Source: Bacteroidota bacterium (GTDB lineage Bacteria; Bacteroidota; Bacteroidia; Bacteroidales; P3). Taken from it: a stretch of DNA of 64,000 bases. This document shows, in pieces, positions 47,214 through 55,267 of the stretch. The notes under the pieces were generated by a model. That model was given only the letters and a program-made list of their open reading frames with translations, did no database searches and was not told the origin of the DNA. The stretch is from contig JAFNAQ010000001.1 of the NCBI GenBank assembly GCA_017860275.1, positions 62,001 through 126,000 of the forward strand, read 5' to 3'. The stretch's first letter is position 1; each line of letters begins with the position of its first letter. The translations under genes were made by a program, and so were the position numbers.

Positions 47214-48575
47214 ATGGCTAAAAGCAAGACTGTCTTTTTCTGCAAGGAATGTGGAGCTCAAAGCTCTAACTGGATTGGGAAATGTCCTCATTGTGGTGCT
47301 TGGAACTCATACGTTGAGGAAGTAATTGAGAGAACAGACGATGGTATTATTAGCAAGACAAAGTCAAAGTCGGAGTCCAAACCTAAGCTAATTAACGAGA
47401 TTATTCTTTCTGAAGAAAAGAGAATAGATACCCTTAACCAAGAGCTTAACCGTGTTCTTGGAGGTGGTCTAGTTCCTGGAAGCATACTACTTATTGGAGG
47501 TGAACCTGGTATTGGGAAAAGCACCCTTTTATTACAAGTTGCACTAAACTGCAAAGGAAAAAGAATACTCTATGTCTCAGGAGAGGAAAGTCTTGCACAG
47601 ATTAAGATGAGAGCCGATAGAATCAACGCCTCTAACGATAATTGTTATATTCTTACCGAGACAAATACCGCAGATATATTTAATCATGCCAAGGAATTAA
47701 ATCCAGACATAATCATTATAGACTCCATTCAAACAATTCAAACAGATAGTATAGACTCTTCTGCTGGGAGTATTTCTCAGATTAGAGAATGTGCAGGAGA
47801 GCTTCAACGTTATTCCAAGACAACAGGTTCTGCCGTATTCTTAGTTGGTCATATAACTAAGGATGGCTCTATTGCTGGTCCTAAGTTACTAGAACATGTT
47901 GTTGATGCAGTACTCCAGTTTGAGGGAGATAGAAACTATGGTTATCGTATTCTTCGCTCTGTAAAGAATCGTTTTGGTTCTACCTCGGAACTTGGTATTT
48001 ACGAGATGCAATCCTATGGACTTAGAGAGGTTTCTAATCCAAGTGAGATACTTCTTTCTCAAAGAGATGAGGCTCTCTCTGGAACAGCCATCGCTGCAAC
48101 CATTGAAGGTTCAAGACCTATACTAATTGAGACTCAAGCATTAGTAGCCAATTCCCTTTATGGTACTGCTGGAAGAAGCTCTACAGGTTTCGACCAAAAG
48201 CGTCTTTCAATGCTCTTAGCTGTACTAGAAAAACGTGGAGGGGTTCGACTTAGCTCAAAGGATGTTTTCCTAAATATTGCTGGAGGACTAAGAGTCGATG
48301 ACCCTGCAATAGACCTTGCTGTTGTTGTTTCTCTAATATCCTCGTCTGAGGATGTTGCAATAAGCTCAAGATATTGTTTTGCAGCAGAGATTGGGCTTAG
48401 TGGAGAGCTAAGACCTGTAACGAGGATTGAACAAAGAATTGCCGAGGCAGATAAACTAGGCTTCGAAAAGATATTTATCTCGAAATACAACACAAAAGGT
48501 CTAAACCTAACCCAATACAACACCCAAATCATCCCCCTAACCAACATAGAGGAAGTAATCAAAAACCTATTCTAA
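47214..48575 (+). CDS. radA: DNA repair protein RadA/Sms
   Basis: This 453-residue RecA-like ATPase acts in recombination, where it helps process branched intermediates and drives branch migration. The N-terminal zinc finger is CKECG and CPHCG (C10, C13, C24, C27). The RecA-like core has Walker A (GGEPGIGKSTLLL, about 94), Walker B (DIIIIDSIQTI) and the RadA-specific KNRFG motif (about 243). A Lon-protease-like C-terminal domain (about 290-450) lacks proteolytic activity in this family. Length is standard. It starts 4 bp after the DUF799 gene and is probably co-transcribed with it. Confidence 0.97.
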   Translation: MAKSKTVFFCKECGAQSSNWIGKCPHCGAWNSYVEEVIERTDDGIISKTKSKSESKPKLINEIILSEEKRIDTLNQELNRVLGGGLVPGSILLIGGEPGIGKSTLLLQVALNCKGKRILYVSGEESLAQIKMRADRINASNDNCYILTETNTADIFNHAKELNPDIIIIDSIQTIQTDSIDSSAGSISQIRECAGELQRYSKTTGSAVFLVGHITKDGSIAGPKLLEHVVDAVLQFEGDRNYGYRILRSVKNRFGSTSELGIYEMQSYGLREVSNPSEILLSQRDEALSGTAIAATIEGSRPILIETQALVANSLYGTAGRSSTGFDQKRLSMLLAVLEKRGGVRLSSKDVFLNIAGGLRVDDPAIDLAVVVSLISSSEDVAISSRYCFAAEIGLSGELRPVTRIEQRIAEADKLGFEKIFISKYNTKGLNLTQYNTQIIPLTNIEEVIKNLF

Positions 48576-48579
48576 GAAC

Positions 48580-48591
48580 AGTAGTACTACT
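48580..48591. repeat. 12-bp perfect palindrome between radA and the 763-aa gene
   Basis: AGTAGTACTACT is its own reverse complement and lies 27 bp before the ATG at 48618. It could be an operator, but one short site is weak evidence. Confidence 0.3.
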
Positions 48592-48617
48592 ATACGTCAA
48601 ACAATATTTTAAATAAT

Positions 48618-50909
48618 ATGAAATTAGAAATTGAACACATTAATATTATTATTGCTTTTATTTCAGCCTTGTTAGGAATCGCTTTTCCTTTACTCATGCA
48701 AGTTATTCAACGAATAGATGAGAAATATTCTTCAATTAGATTAGTGGAGATTTTCTACAAAGAAAAAGACTATAAATTATTTAAAATATTTCTGATATTA
48801 TCATTATGTAACATTGTATTATTTATTATTCTTTCTTTTACTGATTGGAAATATAAAGACTTTATTATATTCATATCTTCTTTTTCATTATCAATTTTTA
48901 CAATTATATTTTTCTTTGGATTTATTAGGTTAATACGAACATACTATAATCCAATTGAATTAATTAATCACCTCGGAATGAAATTAGATTCAAAAAATTA
49001 CCAAGAAATACGTGAGAATACAAATGATATTGAAAATAAAAAATTCAAGCCTATTTTTGATATAATATATTATGCGATAAGAAGTGATGACGAAAATTTA
49101 GATAAGGAGGCTTTTTCATTCCTTGCTAACTATATAGGAAAATACTTGGATGGATACGTTGATGATGATATTAAACATTCTGAGGATTTTTATAGAATGA
49201 TTCGTAAGGCAAATGGCTTGATTGTATTAAATAAAAAAAAATACTCTTACTTTAGTAATAATTTTTTGCTCGAATTACTTTTACCATTTAAGGATAATTT
49301 AATTATTAGTGAAAGGAGTTACATTGAAATATGGATGTGTTTACAAGAGCAGATCATATCTAATAGATTTGATCTTGTATATGATTATTGGTGCAAAGCT
49401 CATCAATATTTGTGGTTAAATATTCCTGAAATTTTCCCAGAATATGGGGAGAATTGGGTTACCATCATAAATCAGGAAAAGATTGATAAAAGAAATGAAC
49501 AAAGGAAAAGATTTAAAGAATTTCACTTTGCGTTAGGTGGTCTGTTAATGTATCAAGCTTCTCAATTTGAAAAGAAAAATGATAGTAATTCCTCCGAAAT
49601 ATATGAATTAATAAATAAATTATCAAAACATACTTCATCTCAACCACCACAATTTTTCCTGATTCCTGATGAAATTGATAAGTTGATAATTGAATATTCA
49701 GTATTTAATAGACAATTTCAGTATGATCTTGTTATTCAACAAAGATATCCTTTCCCATATCTATTTCATAACATTAATCATGGAGGAATTATATGTAACT
49801 GGACAAGAAAATACTTTGCATATTTATTTTTAAATCTTTATTCAATAGAAAAATATTATACTTATTCAGATCCGCTGAATCTTAGGAATACAGAAGATAA
49901 ATTACTATCAATAAACACTCTTATTGATTCATTTGAATTTCTAAAAAACGATGTTGGAAATTTATTATCAGAAAATGATAAATTAAATAAACTAGGATTG
50001 CCGATAAAAGATAATATCTTCTTCACTCGTGGAGAGAAGGCTCCTTTAGAATTAATTGATCAGTATCTTGACACTTTGATTTCAAAAAAAGAGAGTAAAA
50101 TCAAATTTCAAGAATTAGATATTAAGAAAATAGATAGATTCAAAGAATACTCTAAAAGTAAGATTAAAGAAGCTATTAATAATTTCAACCCAATATGGAA
50201 TAAAGGAAAGCTTAAATGGATAGCACAAAAAAAGTATAATCTAAGTCTATATACCCTTGTAGATAGAATGGCATATTCAAAAGAACAAGATGTGTCTTAT
50301 CTTAATCACGATGAAATCCTTGCCCAAAAAATTTCAGAACGATATTCTTCATTATGCAGAAATGTATTTAGGCAAATTTCATCTATTAGTTTTTCATTAA
50401 AAAAAGACGATATTAATAATGGCATTAATAAGGTAATTGAAGAACTTAATAAAGTTGGAAATAAAGATAAAGTAATAATTTATTTTGGAAATAATATTGA
50501 AATTTACCAACTTGATAATAAAGATAGTATAATACAAATTAATGGTATTTATGGAGACCTTTCTGAAACTTTTTATATCATCAATAAAGAACAATTACCT
50601 CTAGTAAAACCAAACAGAATTAAAGGACGCGATTATATTTATATAAAATTTATTGATTGGAATAATCAAGATATTAAGGATAAATTAAGAAGTATTGCCC
50701 TCAAAAATAAGCTCATAAAACTAGATTCTAGGGAGAATCTAGATAAAAAAGTATATGTTGAAATATTATTTCAAGTTGGTGTTAAAATTAAACCTAATAT
50801 TGAATGCGTATGTATAAAATGCTACCAACAAAATTACGAAAATGGTATGCCAAATACAATTCAAGATATTATTGATACTTTCGAAGAAAACTTCAAAGAA
50901 GACAGATAA
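48618..50909 (+). CDS. Unrecognised 763-aa protein with three N-terminal membrane helices
   Basis: I do not recognise this family. Three hydrophobic segments are seen at about residues 9-27 (NIIIAFISALLGIAFPLLMQ), 54-73 (FKIFLILSLCNIVLFIILSF) and 81-107 (DFIIFISSFSLSIFTIIFFF). A large, probably cytosolic region of about 650 residues follows, mostly helical and very rich in Lys, Asn, Ile and Glu. The last 150 residues look alpha/beta (KVIIYFGNNIEIYQLDNK, then DYIYIKFIDWN) and end with a Cys pair (VCIKCYQ). The codons are visibly richer in A and T than those of radA next to it. It lies alone at the edge of a repeat-rich gap, which suggests horizontal gain. A defence or signalling role is possible but unproven. 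Confidence 0.72.
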   Translation: MKLEIEHINIIIAFISALLGIAFPLLMQVIQRIDEKYSSIRLVEIFYKEKDYKLFKIFLILSLCNIVLFIILSFTDWKYKDFIIFISSFSLSIFTIIFFFGFIRLIRTYYNPIELINHLGMKLDSKNYQEIRENTNDIENKKFKPIFDIIYYAIRSDDENLDKEAFSFLANYIGKYLDGYVDDDIKHSEDFYRMIRKANGLIVLNKKKYSYFSNNFLLELLLPFKDNLIISERSYIEIWMCLQEQIISNRFDLVYDYWCKAHQYLWLNIPEIFPEYGENWVTIINQEKIDKRNEQRKRFKEFHFALGGLLMYQASQFEKKNDSNSSEIYELINKLSKHTSSQPPQFFLIPDEIDKLIIEYSVFNRQFQYDLVIQQRYPFPYLFHNINHGGIICNWTRKYFAYLFLNLYSIEKYYTYSDPLNLRNTEDKLLSINTLIDSFEFLKNDVGNLLSENDKLNKLGLPIKDNIFFTRGEKAPLELIDQYLDTLISKKESKIKFQELDIKKIDRFKEYSKSKIKEAINNFNPIWNKGKLKWIAQKKYNLSLYTLVDRMAYSKEQDVSYLNHDEILAQKISERYSSLCRNVFRQISSISFSLKKDDINNGINKVIEELNKVGNKDKVIIYFGNNIEIYQLDNKDSIIQINGIYGDLSETFYIINKEQLPLVKPNRIKGRDYIYIKFIDWNNQDIKDKLRSIALKNKLIKLDSRENLDKKVYVEILFQVGVKIKPNIECVCIKCYQQNYENGMPNTIQDIIDTFEENFKEDR

Positions 50910-50984
50910 ATATACCTTCTTATAATTGCTAAATTGATTTCGGTATCTATTTCTTTAATACTAAATTTATATTTCTTTTCTTTT

Positions 50985-51045
50985 AATTTTTCTCTGAGAA
51001 AAATTAAACCTTCTGAGAAAAAAAAATATTTTTCTCTCAGAAAAC
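50985..51045. repeat. TTCTCTGAGAA-type palindromes
   Basis: Dyads TTCTCTGAGAA (centre 50995) and TTCTCTCAGAA (centre 51037) lie 42 bp apart, twice 21, with a degenerate CCTTCTGAGAA between them. The same dyad occurs as a single module inside element copies A (10677) and B (25519). The site follows the 763-aa gene and could also act in its termination. Confidence 0.7.
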
Positions 51046-51106
51046 TATACCCCAAACCTGTTACATTTCCGTAGGAGCATTATAGACTATTGACTTACAA
51101 CTAGTA

Positions 51107-51220
51107 GGCGTAATTTTCACCCCCTTAGTAGATGGAATTTACGCCCTAAGTTTTAATAGGTTCAGACTTGCACTAAATCAAGTTTGTTTAGTGCCAAGTC
51201 CAAACCTTATGCTATTAAAA
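51107..51220. repeat. Two nested inverted repeats in the 763-aa/phoH gap
   Basis: GGCGTAA (51107-51113) mirrors TTACGCC (51139-51145). A longer imperfect inverted repeat joins 51151-51177 (TTTTAATAGG, ACTTGCACTAAA) to 51187-51220 (TTTAGTGCCAAGT, CTATTAAAA) around a 9-bp loop. Transcribed, either could form a stable hairpin. The gap 50910-51748 also holds element copy C. Confidence 0.7.
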
Positions 51221-51435
51221 TTTGGGGTTGAACAGATTGATTTAACTAAAACCTTGGGTTTTGGGCGTTTTTCTAACTTTTTGTAGGTTTTGATGTTAAT
51301 TGTTCGTAATGGTATTGTGGGTTGAGAGTTGAATATTTGAAGAGAGGTGTTGGGGTTTGGGAAATGGTTCGTTAATTACTTATAATAGATTTTGGGGATT
51401 TCGAAGAAATTTCTTGGGTTTTTATGTCCTTGGGG

Positions 51436-51536
51436 AAAAATCACTGATTTTATTTTAAAAATCAGTGATTTTTTTTCTAAAATCTTACTCTTTGTAGAAA
51501 AAATCAAACTCTTTGTGAATAAAATCAGTGATTTTT
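51436..51536. repeat. Five AAAATC units with exact 21-bp period (copy C)
   Basis: The C of each AAAATC lies at 51442, 51463, 51484, 51505 and 51526. Units 1, 2 and 5 are perfect 15-bp dyads (AAAATCACTGATTTT once, AAAATCAGTGATTTT twice). Units 3 and 4 have lost their right arms. Confidence 0.93.
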
Positions 51537-51603
51537 TTCTCAAATTCAGATATTGCGACACGAAAATCTAATAAAAATCAGTTAGATAGCTGTTTTATTA
51601 AAA

Positions 51604-51660
51604 TAGAATAAGATTCTACGAAAATAGAATCAAATTCTATTTCGCTAGAACTTGATTCTA
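51604..51660. repeat. Three TAGAA-N5-TTCTA dyads with exact 21-bp period (copy C)
   Basis: TAGAATAAGATTCTA (51604), TAGAATCAAATTCTA (51625) and TAGAACTTGATTCTA (51646) are spaced by 21 bp. The first two are identical to units near 25.4 kb, and the first also to one at 10755. The register relative to the AAAATC array is off by one base over four periods. Confidence 0.93.
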
Positions 51661-51748
51661 GAGCGCAAAAACAAGGATTTTTGCACCAAAATTCAAATTT
51701 TCATTTCTTAAAATTAACAGCCAAATCTGAGAGAAAAAGACTATAAAA

Positions 51749-52705
51749 CTAATCTTCTCGTTTTTCGTTTTGGATATAGGCGTTAACTATCTTGGTAACT
51801 AAAGGGTGACGGATAATGTCGTAGTCTTGAAGGTGAACGAAGGATATTCCTTTAATATTCTCAAGATATTGTACTGCGTACTTTAGTCCTGAGGGCTCGT
51901 TCTTAGGAAGGTCTATCTGAGTTGGGTCACCAGTTATAATAAACTTGGAGTTCTTCCCCATACGAGTAAGAAACATCTTCATCTGTGAATAGGTTGAGTT
52001 TTGTGCCTCGTCTAATATTACAAAGGCATTGTCGAGGGTTCTACCTCTCATAAAGGCTAAGGGCGCAATCTCTATTATTCTTTCATCAATATAATTTTCA
52101 AGCTTTTGTTGTAGTAGCATATCCCTTAGTGCATCGTATAAGGGTTGTAGATATGGGTCTAATTTCTCCTTCATATCTCCCGGCAAGAAACCTAGGTTCT
52201 CCCCTGCCTCGACCGCTGGACGAGTAAGTATAATACGTTTTACTTGTTTTGCCTTTAGAGCTCTTACGGCTAAGGCTACGGCTGTATATGTCTTGCCAGA
52301 ACCAGCAGGTCCTAAGGCGAATAACATATCATTCTCATCTATCTCCTCTACCATTTGTCTTTGGTTTGGAGTCTGAGCCTTGATTATCATTCCATTTCTG
52401 CCATGAACGAGGATTCCATCGGAGAATTTTCTTTTTGTCTCGTATGATAGAGCAGTTGGTTTAACTACACTCATAATAAGTTTTTCATCCAATAGCCCCT
52501 CATTTTGATAAAGTTCTTCCAGCTCTTTAAATACCTTTTCAAACTCCTCTATATCTTTTTCCTTACCAATTATCTTTAGCATCTGACCTCTAAGTATAAG
52601 TTGTACGGATGGGAAAAGTATTGATAGAAAACTAAGATTCTTCTCATTTACTCCAAAAAACTCCAATAAGGATATTTCACTTAGGTCTATTATCTTTTCG
52701 CTCAT
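51749..52705 (-). CDS. PhoH family protein (NTPase)
   Basis: This 318-residue cytosolic P-loop NTPase belongs to the PhoH family, which is related to the helicase domain of RecD-type proteins and is linked to RNA metabolism. An N-terminal KH-like region covers about residues 1-100. Walker A is LGPAGSGKTYTA (GPAGSGKT at 132-139), Walker B is FVILDEAQNSTYSQMKMFL, and SKFIITGDPTQIDLP is the sensor region. Length is typical. It is the last gene of the ffh-folD-queE-porE-like-phoH run, and its ATG overlaps the stop of the preceding gene by one base (TAATG). Its precise cellular substrate is not established. Confidence 0.94.
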   Translation of the reverse strand: MSEKIIDLSEISLLEFFGVNEKNLSFLSILFPSVQLILRGQMLKIIGKEKDIEEFEKVFKELEELYQNEGLLDEKLIMSVVKPTALSYETKRKFSDGILVHGRNGMIIKAQTPNQRQMVEEIDENDMLFALGPAGSGKTYTAVALAVRALKAKQVKRIILTRPAVEAGENLGFLPGDMKEKLDPYLQPLYDALRDMLLQQKLENYIDERIIEIAPLAFMRGRTLDNAFVILDEAQNSTYSQMKMFLTRMGKNSKFIITGDPTQIDLPKNEPSGLKYAVQYLENIKGISFVHLQDYDIIRHPLVTKIVNAYIQNEKRED

Positions 52706-54678
52706 TATTTTCTTATTATTTTAAATTCTGTTCTACGATTCTTTGCCCTACCCTCCTCTGTTGTGTTTTCTGCAATAGGCTTTGTTTGCCCATAGCCCTT
52801 TGATATTAATCTTTCGGAGCTTATGCCCTTAGTCTCAAGATATGTCTTTACACTTACGGCTCTCTTGTTCGAAAGCTCCATATTGCTTGAAGGGTTTCCT
52901 GTATTGTCGGTATGACCTGAAATTTCAATAATTATCTGAGGGTTTTTCTTTAGTAGGTCGGTAAGTGTATTTAGCTCTGCCTCTGAGCTTGGTAATAGCT
53001 CAGAGCTATTTGATGCAAAGAATACATTGTTCAAGACCACTGTTTCCCCCTCTAATATTGGAGTAAGGTAAACATCTTTTTCGTATGAATCTTTGATATT
53101 CAAGTCCTTTAGAGCGAAGTTTTCGGAATAGAATAAATAATTCTTCGCATAGGAGTTTAGAGCATAATTTCCTCCAAGAGGCAGAATAACTAAATACTCC
53201 CCTGTTTTTTTATCCGAAGTAGTTGAGGCAATAAGTCTATTATTTTCTATATCCCTAACCTCAAAAAGAGCCGAGACTGCTTCTTTGGTCTTTGAATCTA
53301 ATACCCTACCCTTCATATATACAATTGGAATAGGTTGAGCCTCTTTGTAAAGGTCAAAATAATATATATCTTTCTTTCCAAATGTACCATTAATGTCTGT
53401 TGAAAAAATCCCTTGTTTGCCCGATGGTGACACAATAAAACTTACCTCATCGGAAGATGTGTTTATTGGATATCCTAGATTAATTGGTTCTGTAAATTTA
53501 CCATTTTCTATCCTTGAATAGAATATATCCTGCCCTCCCATACCAATATGATAATCGGAAGTGAAATAAAGAGTTGTATTGCTTGGATGAATAAATGGGA
53601 ACTTCTCTTCGCCTTCGGTATTTATTGTTGGTCCTAAGTTTTTTGGTTTAGTCCAAGTGCCATCGTCTTTCTTATATGTATACCAAATATCGCTTTTGCC
53701 AAAACCTCCCTCTCTACTTGAAACAAAGAATAATGTTCTCCCATCGGAAGCTATTGATGGTTGAGAATCCCAACTTGAAGAATTTACATCAGCCCCTAGA
53801 TTCTTTGGCTGATTCCAAGCATTTCCATTTTTCTCTGAATAGTAAATATCGCATGAGCCAAAGCCATCATCAGAGTTACAACGAGCAAAATATGCTACTC
53901 TACCATCTGGAGATATTGTCAATGCTCCTTCGTTTGAATTTGAGTTAAAGGGTGGTGGCATTTTTTGAGACTTAGACCAATCTCCTTTTGTATTATATGA
54001 TACAAAGAAATCCTCAAAATAAGGCTCTCTTGTATTCTCTTTATCTTCATTTGGGGTTAAAGAGGTAAAGATAAACATCTTTTCATCGGCAGTCAATATT
54101 GGGAAATAATCATCATTTATTGTATTGATATTTATCCCCATATTTACAGGTTTAAACTCAACTGGACTGTCTAGATTTGTTTTTACAAACTCTACCTTTT
54201 TTAGCTTTCTATTTACGTCCTCTATCTTCTTATTATCTTTTGGAGCTTTTTGTTTTGAAAGATAGTATTGATAATGATAACTCGCCTTTTGAGTATTATA
54301 TTCCTTAATATAATAATCCCCTAGTCGATAATGAGCATTCTTATCAAAATCTGGTGAAATATCTACTAACTTCTTATAAAATTGATATGATTTAAGCCTT
54401 AGAGAATCAATATTTGGATATTGATTATAATATATCTCGGCAATAGCAAGCAAGGCATCAGGATAGTTGGGATTATATTCTAAGGATTTGTTTAGATTGA
54501 TTAAAGCCTTTTCGTAATTGGATAAATTAATATACTCCAAAGCCTTTCTAAATTCTTTCTCTGCCTTCTTAGTATCTTGTGCATTTAAGGTTATAAAAGG
54601 GGAAATAAAGAAAACTAAGATTAATAAACCTTTTAAGGTATATGTATGTATTTGTGACTTTGTAGGGATATTCTCCAT
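52705..54678 (-). CDS. PorE-like T9SS envelope protein (TPR, beta-propeller, CRD, OmpA domains)
   Basis: This 657-residue protein has a signal peptide (about 1-34, ending ITLNAQ) and four modules. TPR repeats cover about 38-160 (KAEKEFRKALEYINLSNYEK). A PD40-type beta-propeller covers about 190-450 (ISPDGRVAYFA, SDGRTLFFVSSREGGFGKSD). A carboxypeptidase-regulatory-like domain covers about 455-525 (MKGRVLDSKTKEAVSALFEV). An OmpA peptidoglycan-binding domain covers about 545-657 (ISGHTDNTGNPSSNMELSNK). This exact order is that of PorE of the type IX secretion system, which ties the machine to peptidoglycan. Other OmpA-family proteins share parts of it, so I give no symbol. The ATG at 54678 lies 46 bp inside the end of queE. 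Confidence 0.8.
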   Translation of the reverse strand: MENIPTKSQIHTYTLKGLLILVFFISPFITLNAQDTKKAEKEFRKALEYINLSNYEKALINLNKSLEYNPNYPDALLAIAEIYYNQYPNIDSLRLKSYQFYKKLVDISPDFDKNAHYRLGDYYIKEYNTQKASYHYQYYLSKQKAPKDNKKIEDVNRKLKKVEFVKTNLDSPVEFKPVNMGININTINDDYFPILTADEKMFIFTSLTPNEDKENTREPYFEDFFVSYNTKGDWSKSQKMPPPFNSNSNEGALTISPDGRVAYFARCNSDDGFGSCDIYYSEKNGNAWNQPKNLGADVNSSSWDSQPSIASDGRTLFFVSSREGGFGKSDIWYTYKKDDGTWTKPKNLGPTINTEGEEKFPFIHPSNTTLYFTSDYHIGMGGQDIFYSRIENGKFTEPINLGYPINTSSDEVSFIVSPSGKQGIFSTDINGTFGKKDIYYFDLYKEAQPIPIVYMKGRVLDSKTKEAVSALFEVRDIENNRLIASTTSDKKTGEYLVILPLGGNYALNSYAKNYLFYSENFALKDLNIKDSYEKDVYLTPILEGETVVLNNVFFASNSSELLPSSEAELNTLTDLLKKNPQIIIEISGHTDNTGNPSSNMELSNKRAVSVKTYLETKGISSERLISKGYGQTKPIAENTTEEGRAKNRRTEFKIIRK

Positions 54679-55262
54679 TTTGGATTTGCTTTTATGTATT
54701 CTACTATCAATGGTATCATATTATTTCTAACGCTCCATTCTGGCTGAAGGTATAATTTACATTTATTATTTACCTTTTGAGCAAATCTTTCAGCAAATTC
54801 AAAATCACTATTATCGCAAATTATCATCTTTAATTCATCCGCCAAAGGAAGATTTGCCTCAAGCGGTAGAAGATTATGTTTTGCACTTAAGCATACCCAA
54901 TCCCATACTCCACTCATTGGTGAAGAGCCAGAGGTTTCTAATATTGTTTCAATATTTTCATCTCGTAGTGATTTGCAAAGCTTATCTAAATTATAAAGAA
55001 GAGGCTCTCCTCCTGTTATTATTACTGATTTTGCAGGAAACGATTTAGCTCTTTGAACTACATCTTCTATCCTTGTTGGCTCGTGCATCGCAGCATCCCA
55101 AGCTTCCTTTACATCACAAAAATGGCAGCCTACATCACATCCTCCGATGCGAATAAAATAGGCTGCCTTTCCTGTATTATATCCTTCTCCCTGTAAGCTA
55201 TAAAATTCTTCCATTATTGGGAGTAACTCCCCTGCTTGAATCTGCTCTTCTTGGGTTGACAT
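54633..55262 (-). CDS. queE: 7-carboxy-7-deazaguanine synthase QueE (radical SAM)
   Basis: This protein of about 209 residues makes 7-carboxy-7-deazaguanine in the queuosine pathway by a SAM- and Mg-dependent ring contraction. The substrate motif EEFYSLQGEGYNTGKAAYFI precedes the iron-sulfur motif GGCDVGCHFCDVKEAW (CxxxCxxC-like). IITGGEPLLYN binds SAM, and the ending is WRISLQSHKYIHIP. I place the start at 55262 (MSTQEEQIQAGE), 5 bp after folD; an ATG at 55373 would run deep into folD and adds no conserved sequence. The 3' end overlaps the PorE-like gene by 46 bp. Other queuosine genes are not in the window. Confidence 0.93.
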   Translation of the reverse strand: MSTQEEQIQAGELLPIMEEFYSLQGEGYNTGKAAYFIRIGGCDVGCHFCDVKEAWDAAMHEPTRIEDVVQRAKSFPAKSVIITGGEPLLYNLDKLCKSLRDENIETILETSGSSPMSGVWDWVCLSAKHNLLPLEANLPLADELKMIICDNSDFEFAERFAQKVNNKCKLYLQPEWSVRNNMIPLIVEYIKANPKWRISLQSHKYIHIP

Positions 55263-55267
55263 AAGTA

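Larger units (their letters stand above)
51240..51723 (+). repeat. Interspersed intergenic element, copy C
   Basis: This 484-bp copy lies in the convergent gap between the 763-aa gene and phoH. The head starts at TTTAACTAAAA (51241-51251), then GGTTTTGATGTTAATTGTTC and GGTTCGTTAATTACTTATAA near 51367, which match copy A closely. The AAAATC and TAGAA arrays follow in the same order as in A and B, and the tail TTTCTTAAAATTAACAGCCA closes it (51704-51723). REP-like hairpins are missing. No gene is evident in it. Confidence 0.7.
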
